Assembly: GCF_022427965.1 (NCBI RefSeq)
Contig: NZ_JAKTTI010000003.1
Span: forward strand, 62,001 to 126,000
Source: Fredinandcohnia quinoae
Lineage (GTDB): Bacteria > Bacillota > Bacilli > Bacillales > Bacillaceae_L
Length of the DNA stretch: 64,000 nt
Direction of reading: 5' to 3'
The stretch's first letter is position 1. Each line of letters starts with the position of its first letter. A program made the position numbers and the translations under genes. The notes below the pieces were generated by a model. It did not search any database and was not told the origin of the DNA. It saw nothing but the letters and a program-made list of their open reading frames with translations. Shown piece after piece: positions 54,000 through 62,886 of the stretch.

Positions 54000-54617
54000 C
54001 TAAGCTAAAACCTCTGAGTTCATATTATTATGGGATAATACCTGCCATTTCAATTCATCCTTACCATCAACATAATGCGCCGATAACTCGGTAAGCTTAC
54101 CTTTTGCCCACTTTTTCTGAGATTCCGTTAACCAAGAATCTCCTTCAATATTCTCATATTCTATTTCATGAATAAATGCTAGATAGTATTGTGTTTGATC
54201 GTTTGGTTGTGTCGATATATACCGTTTAATTTTCTTAACATCATCTTCAAAGGGCTTTTCATTCCCCGCTCCCTTATACTTAATTTCGATCACAGCCAAA
54301 ACGGCCTCAACATCATCCTTCAAATGCTCTTTATTCCCAGGATTCTCATTTAGTTGAACAATTACAATATCTGCAATCGAATCTTTGTAATAAAATTCGG
54401 TAAAAATCCTGATATTATTTTCCTCTAATAACGTATCCGTAAGCTGGTTTCGGATGTGAAAATATAGAGCGTTCTTTAATGTATCCTCCTTCAAAAGAAA
54501 ATACTTTTGATAATCTCCTTTTATTTGATTCATCCATACTTGTTTTATAGTCCTATCAATCATTTCCTGAAGGTCTTGCATTTTTATAGTCTTATTAGTT
54601 ACTTTAATTGTGGTCAT
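54000..54617 (-). CDS. PD-(D/E)XK-like orphan nuclease
   Basis: 205 residues, RBS GAAAGGAAAA. Core pattern: FTEFYYKDSIADIVIVQL (E then D) and AVLAVIEIKYKGAG (E-x-K), spaced as in PD-(D/E)XK enzymes. N-terminal helices, C-terminal QYYLAFIHEIEYE strand. Single gene with no neighbour hinting at DNA target. Function as nuclease is inferred from the motif. Confidence 0.65.
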   Translation of the reverse strand: MTTIKVTNKTIKMQDLQEMIDRTIKQVWMNQIKGDYQKYFLLKEDTLKNALYFHIRNQLTDTLLEENNIRIFTEFYYKDSIADIVIVQLNENPGNKEHLKDDVEAVLAVIEIKYKGAGNEKPFEDDVKKIKRYISTQPNDQTQYYLAFIHEIEYENIEGDSWLTESQKKWAKGKLTELSAHYVDGKDELKWQVLSHNNMNSEVLA

Positions 54618-55348
54618 TTAATATTTTCCTTTCATTTCTAAAATCTATTAGATATTTATCGTGAAATATCTATATGCCTATATTCTTGAAGAGTACGACT
54701 TCAAATTAGCCTATTTTTATATTTATTTTATCAAATAATTGGAGATAAGGGTTACTTACATATTTAGTGGGATAAATATATTAAGTGTACCGACTCGTTT
54801 GAAGCTAAAAACCATACTGAATAAAGTAATGTTTAAGATTTTTTAAGGGAGTTTTACGAGTAAGCCCGTAAAACTAATAGCTCATATACGTCAAGGTGCA
54901 TACTATTAGCGGACTCCACCGAATAATCCTGCTACGAAGTTCTTCACCCGGTGTTCGAAAAAGAATCGAGAACTCTCCCCTCTTTGGCCCAACATCCTGA
55001 ATATCAAAAAAATGTGTGAAGTCATTGGTACGTGTTTTGTCGTGCGGAAATATATATATACTATCCCTATGAAATTCCTACGGGTTGAACTGTTCAATAA
55101 CTTCTATTGCTCCTAAGCCATTTTCTACATCTTTAATTTCAATTAAAAATTCCACCTTCACGTTTACTAGTGGTATAACCGCTAGTCGAAAAAGTTGAAC
55201 CATTTTTTAATTACTAAAAAAGTGAAGCCCTAATATAGGGGATCTATTTAGAATAAACTGCTGCATGAGAATATTTCGAGCTAGCTTTTCCAAAAATTGG
55301 ATAGATCCATAGATAAGAAGAAATTAATAACTGAAAGGAGTGAAGAAC
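54618..55348. other. Intergenic region with decayed sequence
   Basis: Holds a hairpin GTTTTACG / CGTAAAAC (about 54852-54875) and a minus-strand 41-codon ORF (55203-55078, ending EVIEQFNP) without RBS, which looks like a fragment of a larger protein. RBS of the GlsB gene at 55335-55342. Nothing else seen. Confidence 0.45.
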
Positions 55349-55594
55349 ATGGGAATTATTTGGACATTAATTATCGGAGGTATTATCGGCTGGCTAGCTG
55401 GGCTTATTCTTGGACGTGATGTACCAGGAGGCATTATCGGAAATATTATCGCTGGTTTTATTGGGGCATGGCTCGGTACCCTCATTCTTGGAAGTTGGGG
55501 GCCAGTAATTGGTGGATTCTTTTTTATTCCGGCATTAATCGGAGCAATTATTCTAGTCTTCATCCTCAGCTTCTTACGTAAAAGTATAAAATAA
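55349..55594 (+). CDS. GlsB/YeaQ/YmgE-family stress membrane protein
   Basis: 81 residues from ATG 55349 (AAAGGAG). Three hydrophobic segments rich in Gly: LIIGGIIGWLAGLILGRD, GGIIGNIIAGFIGAWLGTLILG, FFIPALIGAIILVFILSFL, the exact Gly pattern of transglycosylase-associated/GlsB-type proteins. General stress family in Firmicutes. Confidence 0.92.
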   Translation: MGIIWTLIIGGIIGWLAGLILGRDVPGGIIGNIIAGFIGAWLGTLILGSWGPVIGGFFFIPALIGAIILVFILSFLRKSIK

Positions 55595-55614
55595 AACGTA
55601 ACCAATACAGGTAA

Positions 55615-55655
55615 AAAGAGGCAATGTAAAACAAATTGTTTTTCGTTGCCTCTTT
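55615..55655 (+). terminator. Bidirectional terminator
   Basis: AAAGAGGCAA / TTGCCTCTTT between convergent genes. Confidence 0.8.
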
Positions 55656-55659
55656 CTGA

Positions 55660-56088
55660 TTAGTGACTTTCTTCAAAACTCTCACTTCTAGTTGATTTAA
55701 TATACTTCGTAAATATAAAACGTACAAGCGGACCCATTATAATAATTTGCAAAGGTAATGCCAATATAAAATTTTTACCAAACACTGATAAATAATCTGT
55801 CAATATTGAGCTAGAATTAAATCCATTGTGGAAATTGGATGTAATTACACCGTACATTGACATAAAAAATGCCATTCCAATCACCATACATGACGATATG
55901 GCTAGGACTATATATAGCTTGTTTTTAGTATTAGCCGTTAATTTCAACGCTATTTTTTTAGCATTAGGTCCGACGATGAATAGGTCCAGTATAAATGCAA
56001 TGATAAATCCTATAAGAAAATCTGAGATCCCTTCTATGAACGTCATTTTCCCTAACATTCCATTAAGATAAAAATTATAGATGGTCAT
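55660..56088 (-). CDS. DUF2798-like membrane protein
   Basis: 142 residues from ATG 56088 (GGGATGG). Four TM helices; the pattern DFLIGFIIAFILDLFIVGPNAKKIA followed by ISSCMVIGMAFFMSMYGVI and LPLQIIIMGPLVRFIF fits DUF2798, a four-helix family of unknown function. Basic residues on loops. Confidence 0.75.
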   Translation of the reverse strand: MTIYNFYLNGMLGKMTFIEGISDFLIGFIIAFILDLFIVGPNAKKIALKLTANTKNKLYIVLAISSCMVIGMAFFMSMYGVITSNFHNGFNSSSILTDYLSVFGKNFILALPLQIIIMGPLVRFIFTKYIKSTRSESFEESH

Positions 56089-56132
56089 AACTACTACCAT
56101 CCCGAAACAACGAGGATATCGATATAAAAATG

Positions 56133-56164
56133 AAAGAAGCGGGATTCGTTCCTCCCGCTTCTTT
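56133..56164 (-). terminator. Terminator after the glycine-zipper protein gene
   Basis: AAAGAAGCGGGA / TCCCGCTTCTTT perfect 12-bp stem. Confidence 0.75.
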
Positions 56165-56178
56165 GTCTTGAGTATAGA

Positions 56179-56640
56179 TTAAATTATTTTGCCTTTTTTC
56201 TTAGCATCTGCATCCAAGCTAGCTCCGATAGCGATACCAATGCACATTCCAATTGGCAATCCAAGAGCGATATTATCAAAAATCGTTAATCCAAATACGA
56301 GCCCCAAGCTCATCCCCACGGACATGTATATGGAAAGGTAAAATCCCTCAGTCACCAACTTATGCTCCTTTTGCAGATGAGAAATAATGTCATTCATCAA
56401 TTTTTTATATGGTTTAATTTCAAGTTTTTCTATCCGGTCTGCATTCGATTCTAGTTGTTTGATTGTATCCTTTACTTCGAGTAGATATTGTTGGCATTTC
56501 TTGCAGCTCACTGACAAGGAACCAAGCCTATCAATCATTCGTTCACATTTATCCAAATCAAGTCTTTTTGAACTGTTTATACTGATGTTGCTTCTAAGCG
56601 TCCTTATCATTGCTTTTATTTCATCTATCTGTTTTTCCAA
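56179..56640 (-). CDS. Coiled-coil membrane protein with glycine-zipper tail
   Basis: 153 residues from TTG 56640 (AGGAGGTG, 5 nt). Residues 1-95 are helical and charged with a C-x-x-C pair (VSCKKCQQYL); residues 99-145 form two TM segments (YLSIYMSVGMSLGLVFGL; ALGLPIGMCIGIAIGASLDADAKKKG) with a small-residue zipper. I recall similar unnamed Bacillus proteins. Function unknown. Confidence 0.65.
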   Translation of the reverse strand: MEKQIDEIKAMIRTLRSNISINSSKRLDLDKCERMIDRLGSLSVSCKKCQQYLLEVKDTIKQLESNADRIEKLEIKPYKKLMNDIISHLQKEHKLVTEGFYLSIYMSVGMSLGLVFGLTIFDNIALGLPIGMCIGIAIGASLDADAKKKGKII

Positions 56641-56784
56641 CAGAGCACCTCCTATTGAGAAAACCTCGAATTTTTTATACCTATATTTTTGCTTCGGGAT
56701 ACAGTAGGGCTTCCTTCTGTTTAGGTTTGGTTTACAGTATTTGATTTAACTTTATTCAGTAGCAGTCGCCCACATCAAATTCGC

Positions 56785-57156
56785 TCATTTTAGCTGTTCA
56801 TTCAACACACTTTCTTCTAATACGGAAAATTTGTCTCCATATACTCTCGTTAAATGTGTTTCACCCCATGCACATAGTAAGTGTAGGATACCTTCTAAGC
56901 TCTGTCCGTAATCACTCAGTTCGTACTCTACCTTTGGTGGGACTTGATTGTACACGATTCGATTGATGACACCATCCTCTTCTAGCTCGCGAAGCTGTTG
57001 GGTGAGCATTTTTTGGGTGATGTTTGGCATAAGGCGCTTCAATTCGCTTGTCCGTTTTTTTCCGTGAGTGAGATGGCAGAGAATCACACATTTCCATTTT
57101 CCACCGATTACTTCTAATGTCGCTTCAACAGATATATTGTATTTCTTCTTTTGCAT
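56785..57156 (-). CDS. HxlR-family regulator
   Basis: 123 residues, RBS AAGGAGG. Signature VEATLEVIGGKWKCVILCHLTHGKKRTSELKRLMPNITQKMLTQQLRELEEDGVINRIVYNQVPPKVEYELSDYG. Cys near residue 20 (WKC) could sense thiol-active agents as in YodB/HypR types. It is divergent from an MFS-AKR pair that it likely controls. Confidence 0.9.
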   Translation of the reverse strand: MQKKKYNISVEATLEVIGGKWKCVILCHLTHGKKRTSELKRLMPNITQKMLTQQLRELEEDGVINRIVYNQVPPKVEYELSDYGQSLEGILHLLCAWGETHLTRVYGDKFSVLEESVLNEQLK

Positions 57157-57172
57157 GTTTGTTGTCCTCCTT

Positions 57173-57194
57173 ATAGGTACTAAAAAGTACCTAT
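57173..57194. promoter_or_regulatory. HxlR-type operator
   Basis: Perfect inverted repeat ATAGGTAC-N6-GTACCTAT between the divergent HxlR and MFS genes, 16 bp upstream of the regulator's ATG. Confidence 0.65.
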
Positions 57195-57361
57195 GTTACC
57201 TTTAGGTGTCTATATAACTTTAAAGTGCGTACTTTTCATTATAGCTGATATACTCCATAATAACATTTGCCGGCCGATTCATACTACACTTTCTTTCAAA
57301 ATTTATGATTCACAAAAAAGAAAGTTTCGATTTTATACAACTTAGAAAAGGAGGAAATCAT

Positions 57362-58558
57362 ATGAATTTAAATAAAAAGCAAAGCACGTTTGCATTGCTT
57401 GCATTAGCAGTTAGTGCTTTTGCAATCGGAACAACTGAATTTATCAGTGTTGGGTTGCTGCCACTTATTGCAAATGATTTAAGCGTCCCAGTTACAACGG
57501 CTGGATTAACTGTTTCTTTATATGCGTTAGGGGTAACGTTTGGAGCTCCTATTTTGACATCCTTGACATCGAGAATGTCACGTAAGACATTACTACTTTG
57601 GATTATGATTGTCTTTATTATTGGCAATACTCTCGCCGCTATTTCCACGACGATTGGGTTATTGCTAGTAGCACGTGTGGTCTCAGCATTTTCACATGGG
57701 GTCTTCATGTCAATTGGATCAACAATCGCTGCCGATTTAGTTCCGGAGAATCGCAGAGCTAGCGCGATCTCAATCATGTTTACAGGTCTTACAGTAGCTA
57801 CGGTAACTGGTGTTCCATTTGGAACCTTTATTGGACAGCAGCTAGGTTGGAGAACAGCCTTTATTACCATTGTTATCATTGGGGTGATTGCCTTGATTGC
57901 CAATAGCATCCTTGTTCCCTCTCATTTACGCAAAGGGACAAAAACAAGCTTTCGCGATCAGGTTAAACTTGTGACAAATAGTCGGTTATTGCTATTATTC
58001 ATCATTACTGCATTAGGATATGGCGGAACATTTGTCGTGTTTACCTTTTTATCACCACTGCTTCAAGACATCACTGGCTTTAAAGAAGGAACTGTCGCTA
58101 TCATTTTATTAGCTTATGGAATTGCGATTGCGATTGGGAATATGATTGGAGGTAAGCTGTCGAATCAAAATCCAATTGGTGCATTATTCTATATGTTTAT
58201 TGTACAAGCAGTTGTCTTATTTATTTTGATGTTTACAGCACCATTTAAAATAGCAGGATTAATTACGATTCTTTTGATGGGGCTGTTTGCATTTATGAAT
58301 GTGCCTGGCTTACAAGTATATGTTGTAATGCTGGCAGAGCGCTTTGTTCCTAGTGCAGTTGATGTGGCATCGGCAATAAATATTGCTGCATTTAACGCCG
58401 GAATTGCAATTGGATCCTATTTAGGCGGTCTTATTACAGACTCAATCGGGCTTATCCACACGTCTTGGATCGGTGCACTGATGGTTTTAGTGGCTGCAAT
58501 CTTAACTGGATTCAGCAGAGCTTTAGAAAAAAAAGATCAAGCAAGTAACAACTCATAA
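57362..58558 (+). CDS. MFS efflux transporter (DHA1, AraJ/YdhP-like)
   Basis: 398 residues from ATG 57362 (AAAGGAGG). Twelve predicted TM helices; FAIGTTEFISVGLLPLIANDL at TM1, loop 2-3 motif LTSRMSRKTLLL, and motif C-like GVPFGTFIGQQLGWRTAF in TM5. Proton-driven export of drugs, sugars or electrophilic compounds is typical. Followed 19 bp later by an aldo/keto reductase, a pair commonly controlled by HxlR. Confidence 0.87.
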   Translation: MNLNKKQSTFALLALAVSAFAIGTTEFISVGLLPLIANDLSVPVTTAGLTVSLYALGVTFGAPILTSLTSRMSRKTLLLWIMIVFIIGNTLAAISTTIGLLLVARVVSAFSHGVFMSIGSTIAADLVPENRRASAISIMFTGLTVATVTGVPFGTFIGQQLGWRTAFITIVIIGVIALIANSILVPSHLRKGTKTSFRDQVKLVTNSRLLLLFIITALGYGGTFVVFTFLSPLLQDITGFKEGTVAIILLAYGIAIAIGNMIGGKLSNQNPIGALFYMFIVQAVVLFILMFTAPFKIAGLITILLMGLFAFMNVPGLQVYVVMLAERFVPSAVDVASAINIAAFNAGIAIGSYLGGLITDSIGLIHTSWIGALMVLVAAILTGFSRALEKKDQASNNS

Positions 58559-58577
58559 AAATTTGGAGGTTTTAAAG

Positions 58578-59423
58578 ATGATGGTTAAACATTTACAAGA
58601 TACAACAACTTTGCATAATGGTGTGAATATGCCTTGGCTTGGACTTGGTGTTTTTAAGGTAGAAGAAGGTCCTGAATTGGTGAACGCAGTAAAAACAGCC
58701 ATTACACATGGATACCGCAGTGTCGATACAGCAGCGATTTATGGGAATGAAGAAGGTGTTGGCAAAGGAATCCAAGAAGGCTTAAAAGAGACAGGTCTTT
58801 CAAGAGAAGAGTTATTTGTAACTTCAAAGGTTTGGAACGCGGATTTAGGATATGAATCAACAATTGCAGCGTATGAAACAAGCTTAAAGAAACTTGGCTT
58901 AGAGTATCTAGATTTATATTTGATTCATTGGCCGGTTGAAGGAAAATATAAGGAAGCTTGGAGAGCATTAGAAACTCTTTATAAAGAAGGCCGAGTCAAA
59001 GCAATTGGTGTAAGTAATTTCCAAATTCATCATTTGGAAGACTTAATGAAGGATGCTGAAATAAAACCAATGGTCAATCAAGTAGAACGTCACCCACGAT
59101 TGACTCAAAAAGAGCTGCAAGCATTTTGTCAAGACAATGGTATTCAGCTTGAAGCATGGTCTCCATTAATGCAAGGGCAGCTGCTAGATAATGACGTATT
59201 ACAGGGAATTGCGGACAAGCATTCTAAATCTGTCGCTCAAATTATTTTGCGTTGGGATCTTCAACATGGGGTTGTTACCATTCCAAAATCAACAAAAGAG
59301 CATCGAATTGTTGAAAATGCAAATCTATTTGATTTTGAATTAACAAAAGAAGAAATGGATATCATTGATGGATTAAATCAACATCTTCGTGTAGGGCCAG
59401 ACCCAGATAATTTTGATTTTTAA
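58578..59423 (+). CDS. Aldo/keto reductase (YvgN/YtbE-like)
   Basis: 281 residues from ATG 58578 (TTGGAGG, 8 nt). Tetrad visible: D in RSVDTAAIYGNEEGVG (with Tyr), K in FVTSKVW and H in YLIHWPVEGK. C-terminal NADPH site IPKSTKEHRIVEN. Reduces methylglyoxal and other aldehydes. In an HxlR-MFS-AKR unit, probably for carbonyl stress. Confidence 0.9.
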   Translation: MMVKHLQDTTTLHNGVNMPWLGLGVFKVEEGPELVNAVKTAITHGYRSVDTAAIYGNEEGVGKGIQEGLKETGLSREELFVTSKVWNADLGYESTIAAYETSLKKLGLEYLDLYLIHWPVEGKYKEAWRALETLYKEGRVKAIGVSNFQIHHLEDLMKDAEIKPMVNQVERHPRLTQKELQAFCQDNGIQLEAWSPLMQGQLLDNDVLQGIADKHSKSVAQIILRWDLQHGVVTIPKSTKEHRIVENANLFDFELTKEEMDIIDGLNQHLRVGPDPDNFDF

Positions 59424-59451
59424 AAGGTAAGTACTCGGTCTCCGAGTATTC

Positions 59452-59490
59452 AAAGTGTAGAGAAAAGGTTATTTTCTCTACACTTTTTTT
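59452..59490 (+). terminator. Terminator after the MFS-AKR unit
   Basis: AAGTGTAGAGAAAA / TTTTCTCTACACTT perfect stem, then seven T. A small CTCGG / CCGAG hairpin precedes it. Confidence 0.85.
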
Positions 59491-59526
59491 GATCGATAAT
59501 TTCTTAGCAAAATACCCCTCACCTAG

Positions 59527-60435
59527 CTAGCTGTAGCGAATTTTCCCTCCATTAATATGGAGAACTTGACCGGTCATATAGGCTGAATCACAGGAGGCAA
59601 GGTATACATAAGCTGGAGCAATTTCAAAGGGCTGTGCAGCACGCCCCATTGGAATGTCAGCTCCAAAAGTGAGCTGGTGCTCGGCAGGATAGGTGCTTAC
59701 CGTCAATGGGGTCCATGTCGGACCGGGAGCGACAGCATTCACACGAATACCTCGTTCAACAAGTGACAATGCCATGGTCCGTGTGAAGGAGATGACTGCT
59801 CCCTTAGATGCCGAGTAATCAATCACATTTTTATCCCCTTCATATGCAACCCTGGAGGTTGTGTTAATTATGCAGCTTTCTGGCTGTAAATAAGGCAATG
59901 CTGCTTTAGTCATGTAAAACAGAGGAAAGACGTTCGTTCGAAATGTATGTTCAAGCTGTTCATTCGAAACGTCCATGATACTATTTGTGTAGGGCTGTAC
60001 TGCTGCATTATTCACTACAATATCCAACCGTCCAAATGCTCTAATCGTCTGTTCAACTGCTTTCAACGAAGTAGCCGGATCCTTCAAATCAGCTGACAGC
60101 AGCAAACAATGGGTGCCTAATGACTCTACATATTGTTTGGTCTCTTTCGCATCGCGGTGCTCATTCAGATAGACAATCATTACATCAGCACCTTCCTTTG
60201 CGTAAGCTGCTGCGACTGCTCGGCCGATTCCACTATCACCACCCGTAATAATTGCGACTCTGCCCTTTAATTTGTTGCTGCCGATATAACCAGGATAATC
60301 AAAAATGGGACGAGGCTTCATTGCCCATTCTAGACCAGGTTGTCTATTTTGGTGTTGAGCAGGAAAGGTAATCGGTGTTGTCACCACACGCTGCATAAAT
60401 CCAATGTATGGATAGACAGGGTAATTTTGTTTCAT
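59527..60435 (-). CDS. SDR-family oxidoreductase (glucose/ribitol dehydrogenase type)
   Basis: 302 residues from ATG 60435 (GAGGGGG). Extended N-terminus (residues 1-45), cofactor site RVAIITGGDSGIGRAVAAAYAKEGADV, NNAAVQ, catalytic S...Y-x3-K in IDYSASKGAVISF, and PGPTWTPL. The KRPIFDYPGY-like leader is typical of Bacillus YdaD/YhdF-type general stress SDRs. NAD(P)H-dependent; substrate unknown. Confidence 0.88.
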   Translation of the reverse strand: MKQNYPVYPYIGFMQRVVTTPITFPAQHQNRQPGLEWAMKPRPIFDYPGYIGSNKLKGRVAIITGGDSGIGRAVAAAYAKEGADVMIVYLNEHRDAKETKQYVESLGTHCLLLSADLKDPATSLKAVEQTIRAFGRLDIVVNNAAVQPYTNSIMDVSNEQLEHTFRTNVFPLFYMTKAALPYLQPESCIINTTSRVAYEGDKNVIDYSASKGAVISFTRTMALSLVERGIRVNAVAPGPTWTPLTVSTYPAEHQLTFGADIPMGRAAQPFEIAPAYVYLASCDSAYMTGQVLHINGGKIRYS

Positions 60436-60552
60436 ATTGTTCCCCCTCATCGTTGCCATCGTATTCTCTTACAGTTGATTTCTTGTAAAAGACTATGACA
60501 CAACTTTAACGGGTATTCTCTTTTCATTACACCATGACAGAAATCCCCATAT

Positions 60553-60592
60553 AAAAAACCTAATTTCTCGGTGTTATCAATGAGAAATTAGG
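60553..60592 (-). terminator. Orphan minus-strand terminator
   Basis: CCTAATTTCTC / GAGAAATTAGG followed by six T on the minus strand; it now has only the decayed ORF at 60654-60785 upstream. Confidence 0.65.
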
Positions 60593-60653
60593 CTTTCGTT
60601 ACTTCATTATTGCGCTCGTCTTAAATCAACTGCCTTTTTTAAACGTAAACAAA

Positions 60654-60785
60654 TTAGAATATCCTCCTTCTCCATAATGCTAATCCGATCCAAAAAACAA
60701 AAATTACTGCTATACTGTTCAGAATTCTGGTATATAATTCTGTGGTCTCAATTCCTTGATTATTTTCAATTCTAAAACAGATTTT
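60654..60785 (-). pseudogene. C-terminal remnant of a single-TM protein
   Basis: 43 codons with no start, bounded upstream by TGA. Ends in ILNSIAVIFVFWIGLALWRRRIF, a membrane helix followed by Arg residues. The intact terminator 60 bp downstream suggests a former gene. The rest of 60436-60950 shows nothing else. Confidence 0.4.
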
Positions 60786-60950
60786 TCAAGTCAAATATAA
60801 TATGAAGACACTTTTCTACTAAAATTTTTCTCTAAGTAAAAACTATTTCCACAATGCTATTTTATTGATTTTTAACAACAACGTTGCCGTAGACTAACAC
60901 GAAACTGCTTTGTTACAATAAAAATCGATGCTAATTTAGGCGGTGGTTAA

Positions 60951-61847
60951 ATGGAACAGAGATATCAAGATTTAAAGTTAGGAGAACGTGGTGCAATTTT
61001 AAGTATTGGAGTTTATATCATTTTATCGATACTTAAATTAGCTGTTGGTTATTTAACAGGGTCAGAAGCTTTAAAAGCTGATGGGTTAAACAATACTACA
61101 GATATAGTTGCTTCTATAGCCGTACTCATAGGATTACGGATTTCCCAAAAACCTGCTGATACTAATCACCCATATGGACACTGGAAAGCTGAAACGGTCT
61201 CATCTTTAATTGCTTCCTTGATAATGATACTTGTAGGTTTTCAAGTATTGTATTCGGCAATTTCTGCAATTTTAATAGGTAAATCAGAATCACCAGATAT
61301 AATAGCTGCGTGGATTGGAATATGTTCTGCTTTAATAATGTTTATTGTATATCAATATAATCGTAGTCTTGCTAAAAGGGTTAAGAGCCATGCTGTAATG
61401 GCAGCTGCTAAAGATAATTTGTCAGATGCACTAGTAAGTATTGGTACTGCTATAGGAATTTTTGGTTCCCAATTTGGCATGAAATTTCTTGATCCACTAA
61501 CTGCCATTATAGTTGGTTTTATAATCTGTAAAACTGGATGGGATATCTTTCGTGAATCATCTCATTTTTTAACGGATGGTGTTAATGAAGAAGAACTAGA
61601 AAAGTATAAACAAACAATCAATGATATTTATGGGGTAATTGAAGTAAAAAATATAAAAGGGCGAACATACGGAAACAGTAATATTGTAGATATTGTCATA
61701 TTTGTAGAAGATAATTTAGATATAATTAAAGCTCATGAAATAGCAACAAACGTAGAGGATAAATTAATCAAACAACATAATATCCACGATGTCCATGTTC
61801 ATGTAGAGCCAATTAGTACGAAAAGTATTAATCCAAATTTCAGTTAG
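60951..61847 (+). CDS. Cation diffusion facilitator (CDF) transporter
   Basis: 298 residues, RBS GGCGGTGG. Six TM helices; metal site ALKADGLNNTTD in TM2 and HAVMAAAKDNLSDAL in TM5, the HPYGHWKAE loop, and a C-terminal cytosolic ACT-like domain ending in DVHVHVEPIS. Exports divalent metals (Zn, Mn, Fe or Co) against protons. DGLNN rather than DAxHD suggests the Mn/Fe type, which is inference. Confidence 0.92.
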   Translation: MEQRYQDLKLGERGAILSIGVYIILSILKLAVGYLTGSEALKADGLNNTTDIVASIAVLIGLRISQKPADTNHPYGHWKAETVSSLIASLIMILVGFQVLYSAISAILIGKSESPDIIAAWIGICSALIMFIVYQYNRSLAKRVKSHAVMAAAKDNLSDALVSIGTAIGIFGSQFGMKFLDPLTAIIVGFIICKTGWDIFRESSHFLTDGVNEEELEKYKQTINDIYGVIEVKNIKGRTYGNSNIVDIVIFVEDNLDIIKAHEIATNVEDKLIKQHNIHDVHVHVEPISTKSINPNFS

Positions 61848-61993
61848 TATTTAAGCTTCAACTAACAAACCAGTTTCGTTTGTTGAACTATACAATTTAC
61901 ATTGGAATTCCGATATAAAATTCTCTTATTTTACATAAATAATTATGCTTTGGTAAAAATTAATTATCATTCCGAATAAGGACTGATAACACA

Positions 61994-62488
61994 ATGGCAC
62001 ATAAAAAAGAAAAAACTATACTTATTTCCGCATTGATTATTACGTGCGTTTTGTTAGTACGCTTTGTACCAAAAGGAAGAATACGTGAAGCACAGGTTAT
62101 ATTTCTTTTTAAACAAGTATTAACTTGGTTATTTGGTCTAATAGTAGTCGAAAAAGGACTGATAAAATATCCTTATCGCCTTTTTTTTAATAAAGGGATT
62201 AAATCAAGTTTTGAATTCGAGTACTTTATTTATCCAGCTCTGTGTGTTTTGTATAATCTACATTACCCAGAAAAAAGTAAATTTATTATAAGGATTTTAT
62301 ATAACTCTTTATATCCATCAATATTAACTTTGCTAGAAGTGATCGCTTTAAAATATACTAGGCTGATCAAATATAAAAAATGGTCCTGGTATTGGAGTTT
62401 TATCACTATTTTTATAACTAACTACATTTCACATCTGCACTTCAAATGGTTCTACAAATACCAACATATTGAAAATACAAATAAGTAA
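61994..62488 (+). CDS. CBO0543-like membrane protein
   Basis: 164 residues with weak RBS (AAGGACTG). Four to five TM helices; LTWLFGLIVVEKGLIKYPYRLFFNKGIKSSFEFEYFIYPALCVLYNLHYPEKS matches the CBO0543 family of Bacilli and Clostridia, function unknown. Only loosely like the membrane proteins at 1-321 and 18156-18641. Confidence 0.75.
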   Translation: MAHKKEKTILISALIITCVLLVRFVPKGRIREAQVIFLFKQVLTWLFGLIVVEKGLIKYPYRLFFNKGIKSSFEFEYFIYPALCVLYNLHYPEKSKFIIRILYNSLYPSILTLLEVIALKYTRLIKYKKWSWYWSFITIFITNYISHLHFKWFYKYQHIENTNK

Positions 62489-62610
62489 TCCACTCTTACA
62501 GAAGAGATGCGCCCAATAATGGAATATGAAATATAAAGAGATTCATGCTGTAGCTTTAAAATAAAGTTTGATCAAAATGCCACAAAAACCCAGATTTTAC
62601 AATAAATAAA

Positions 62611-62651
62611 AAGAATCCATTTTGAAAAAAGATTGATCAAAATGGATTCTT
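62611..62651 (-). terminator. Strong bidirectional terminator
   Basis: AAGAATCCATTTTG / CAAAATGGATTCTT perfect 14-bp stem, with an A-run before the stem giving T on the minus strand. Confidence 0.75.
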
Positions 62652-62664
62652 ACTCATTTAGTTT

Positions 62665-62790
62665 TTATAAATACGCTTCTGCAATAGAAGGTAATGATGG
62701 GCTAAAAATAGTTTCACTAATTTGTGGGAAGCCAACTAATACAATTAGTAATAATAAGCTAGGTGTTTTGTTTCCGATGTTTGTCTTCAA
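62665..62790 (-). pseudogene. N-terminal remnant of an MFS drug transporter
   Basis: 41 codons from TTG 62790 (RBS AGGAGAGG) reading LLLLIVLVGFPQISETIFSPSLPSIAEAYL, which matches the TM1 of Bcr/CflA-type MFS transporters (G-F-P-Q-I-S-E-T-I). The frame stops at TAA after TM1 and no later parts of the gene remain. Confidence 0.65.
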
Positions 62791-62802
62791 ATTAATCCTC
62801 TC

Positions 62803-62886
62803 CTAGATCATTATAGGTTTGAAAGAAAAACATCGTAGCTTGGGAAATGGTGGCTTCACGAGTTTAATTTTTTCTAATTCACTCAT
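62803..62886 (-). CDS. 27-residue small ORF upstream of the MFS remnant
   Basis: ATG 62886 with RBS GGAAGTGAG (4 nt). Acidic/basic helical N-terminus MSELEKIKLV, then KPPFPKLRCFSFKP. Ends 12 nt before the start of the MFS remnant, so both would be co-transcribed. Could be a peptide precursor, an upstream regulatory peptide, or the N-terminal relic of another gene. Confidence 0.4.
   Translation of the reverse strand: MSELEKIKLVKPPFPKLRCFSFKPIMI

Noticed and set aside
54906-55097. 63-codon minus-strand ORF
   Set aside because: No RBS and no coding pattern; surroundings look decayed.
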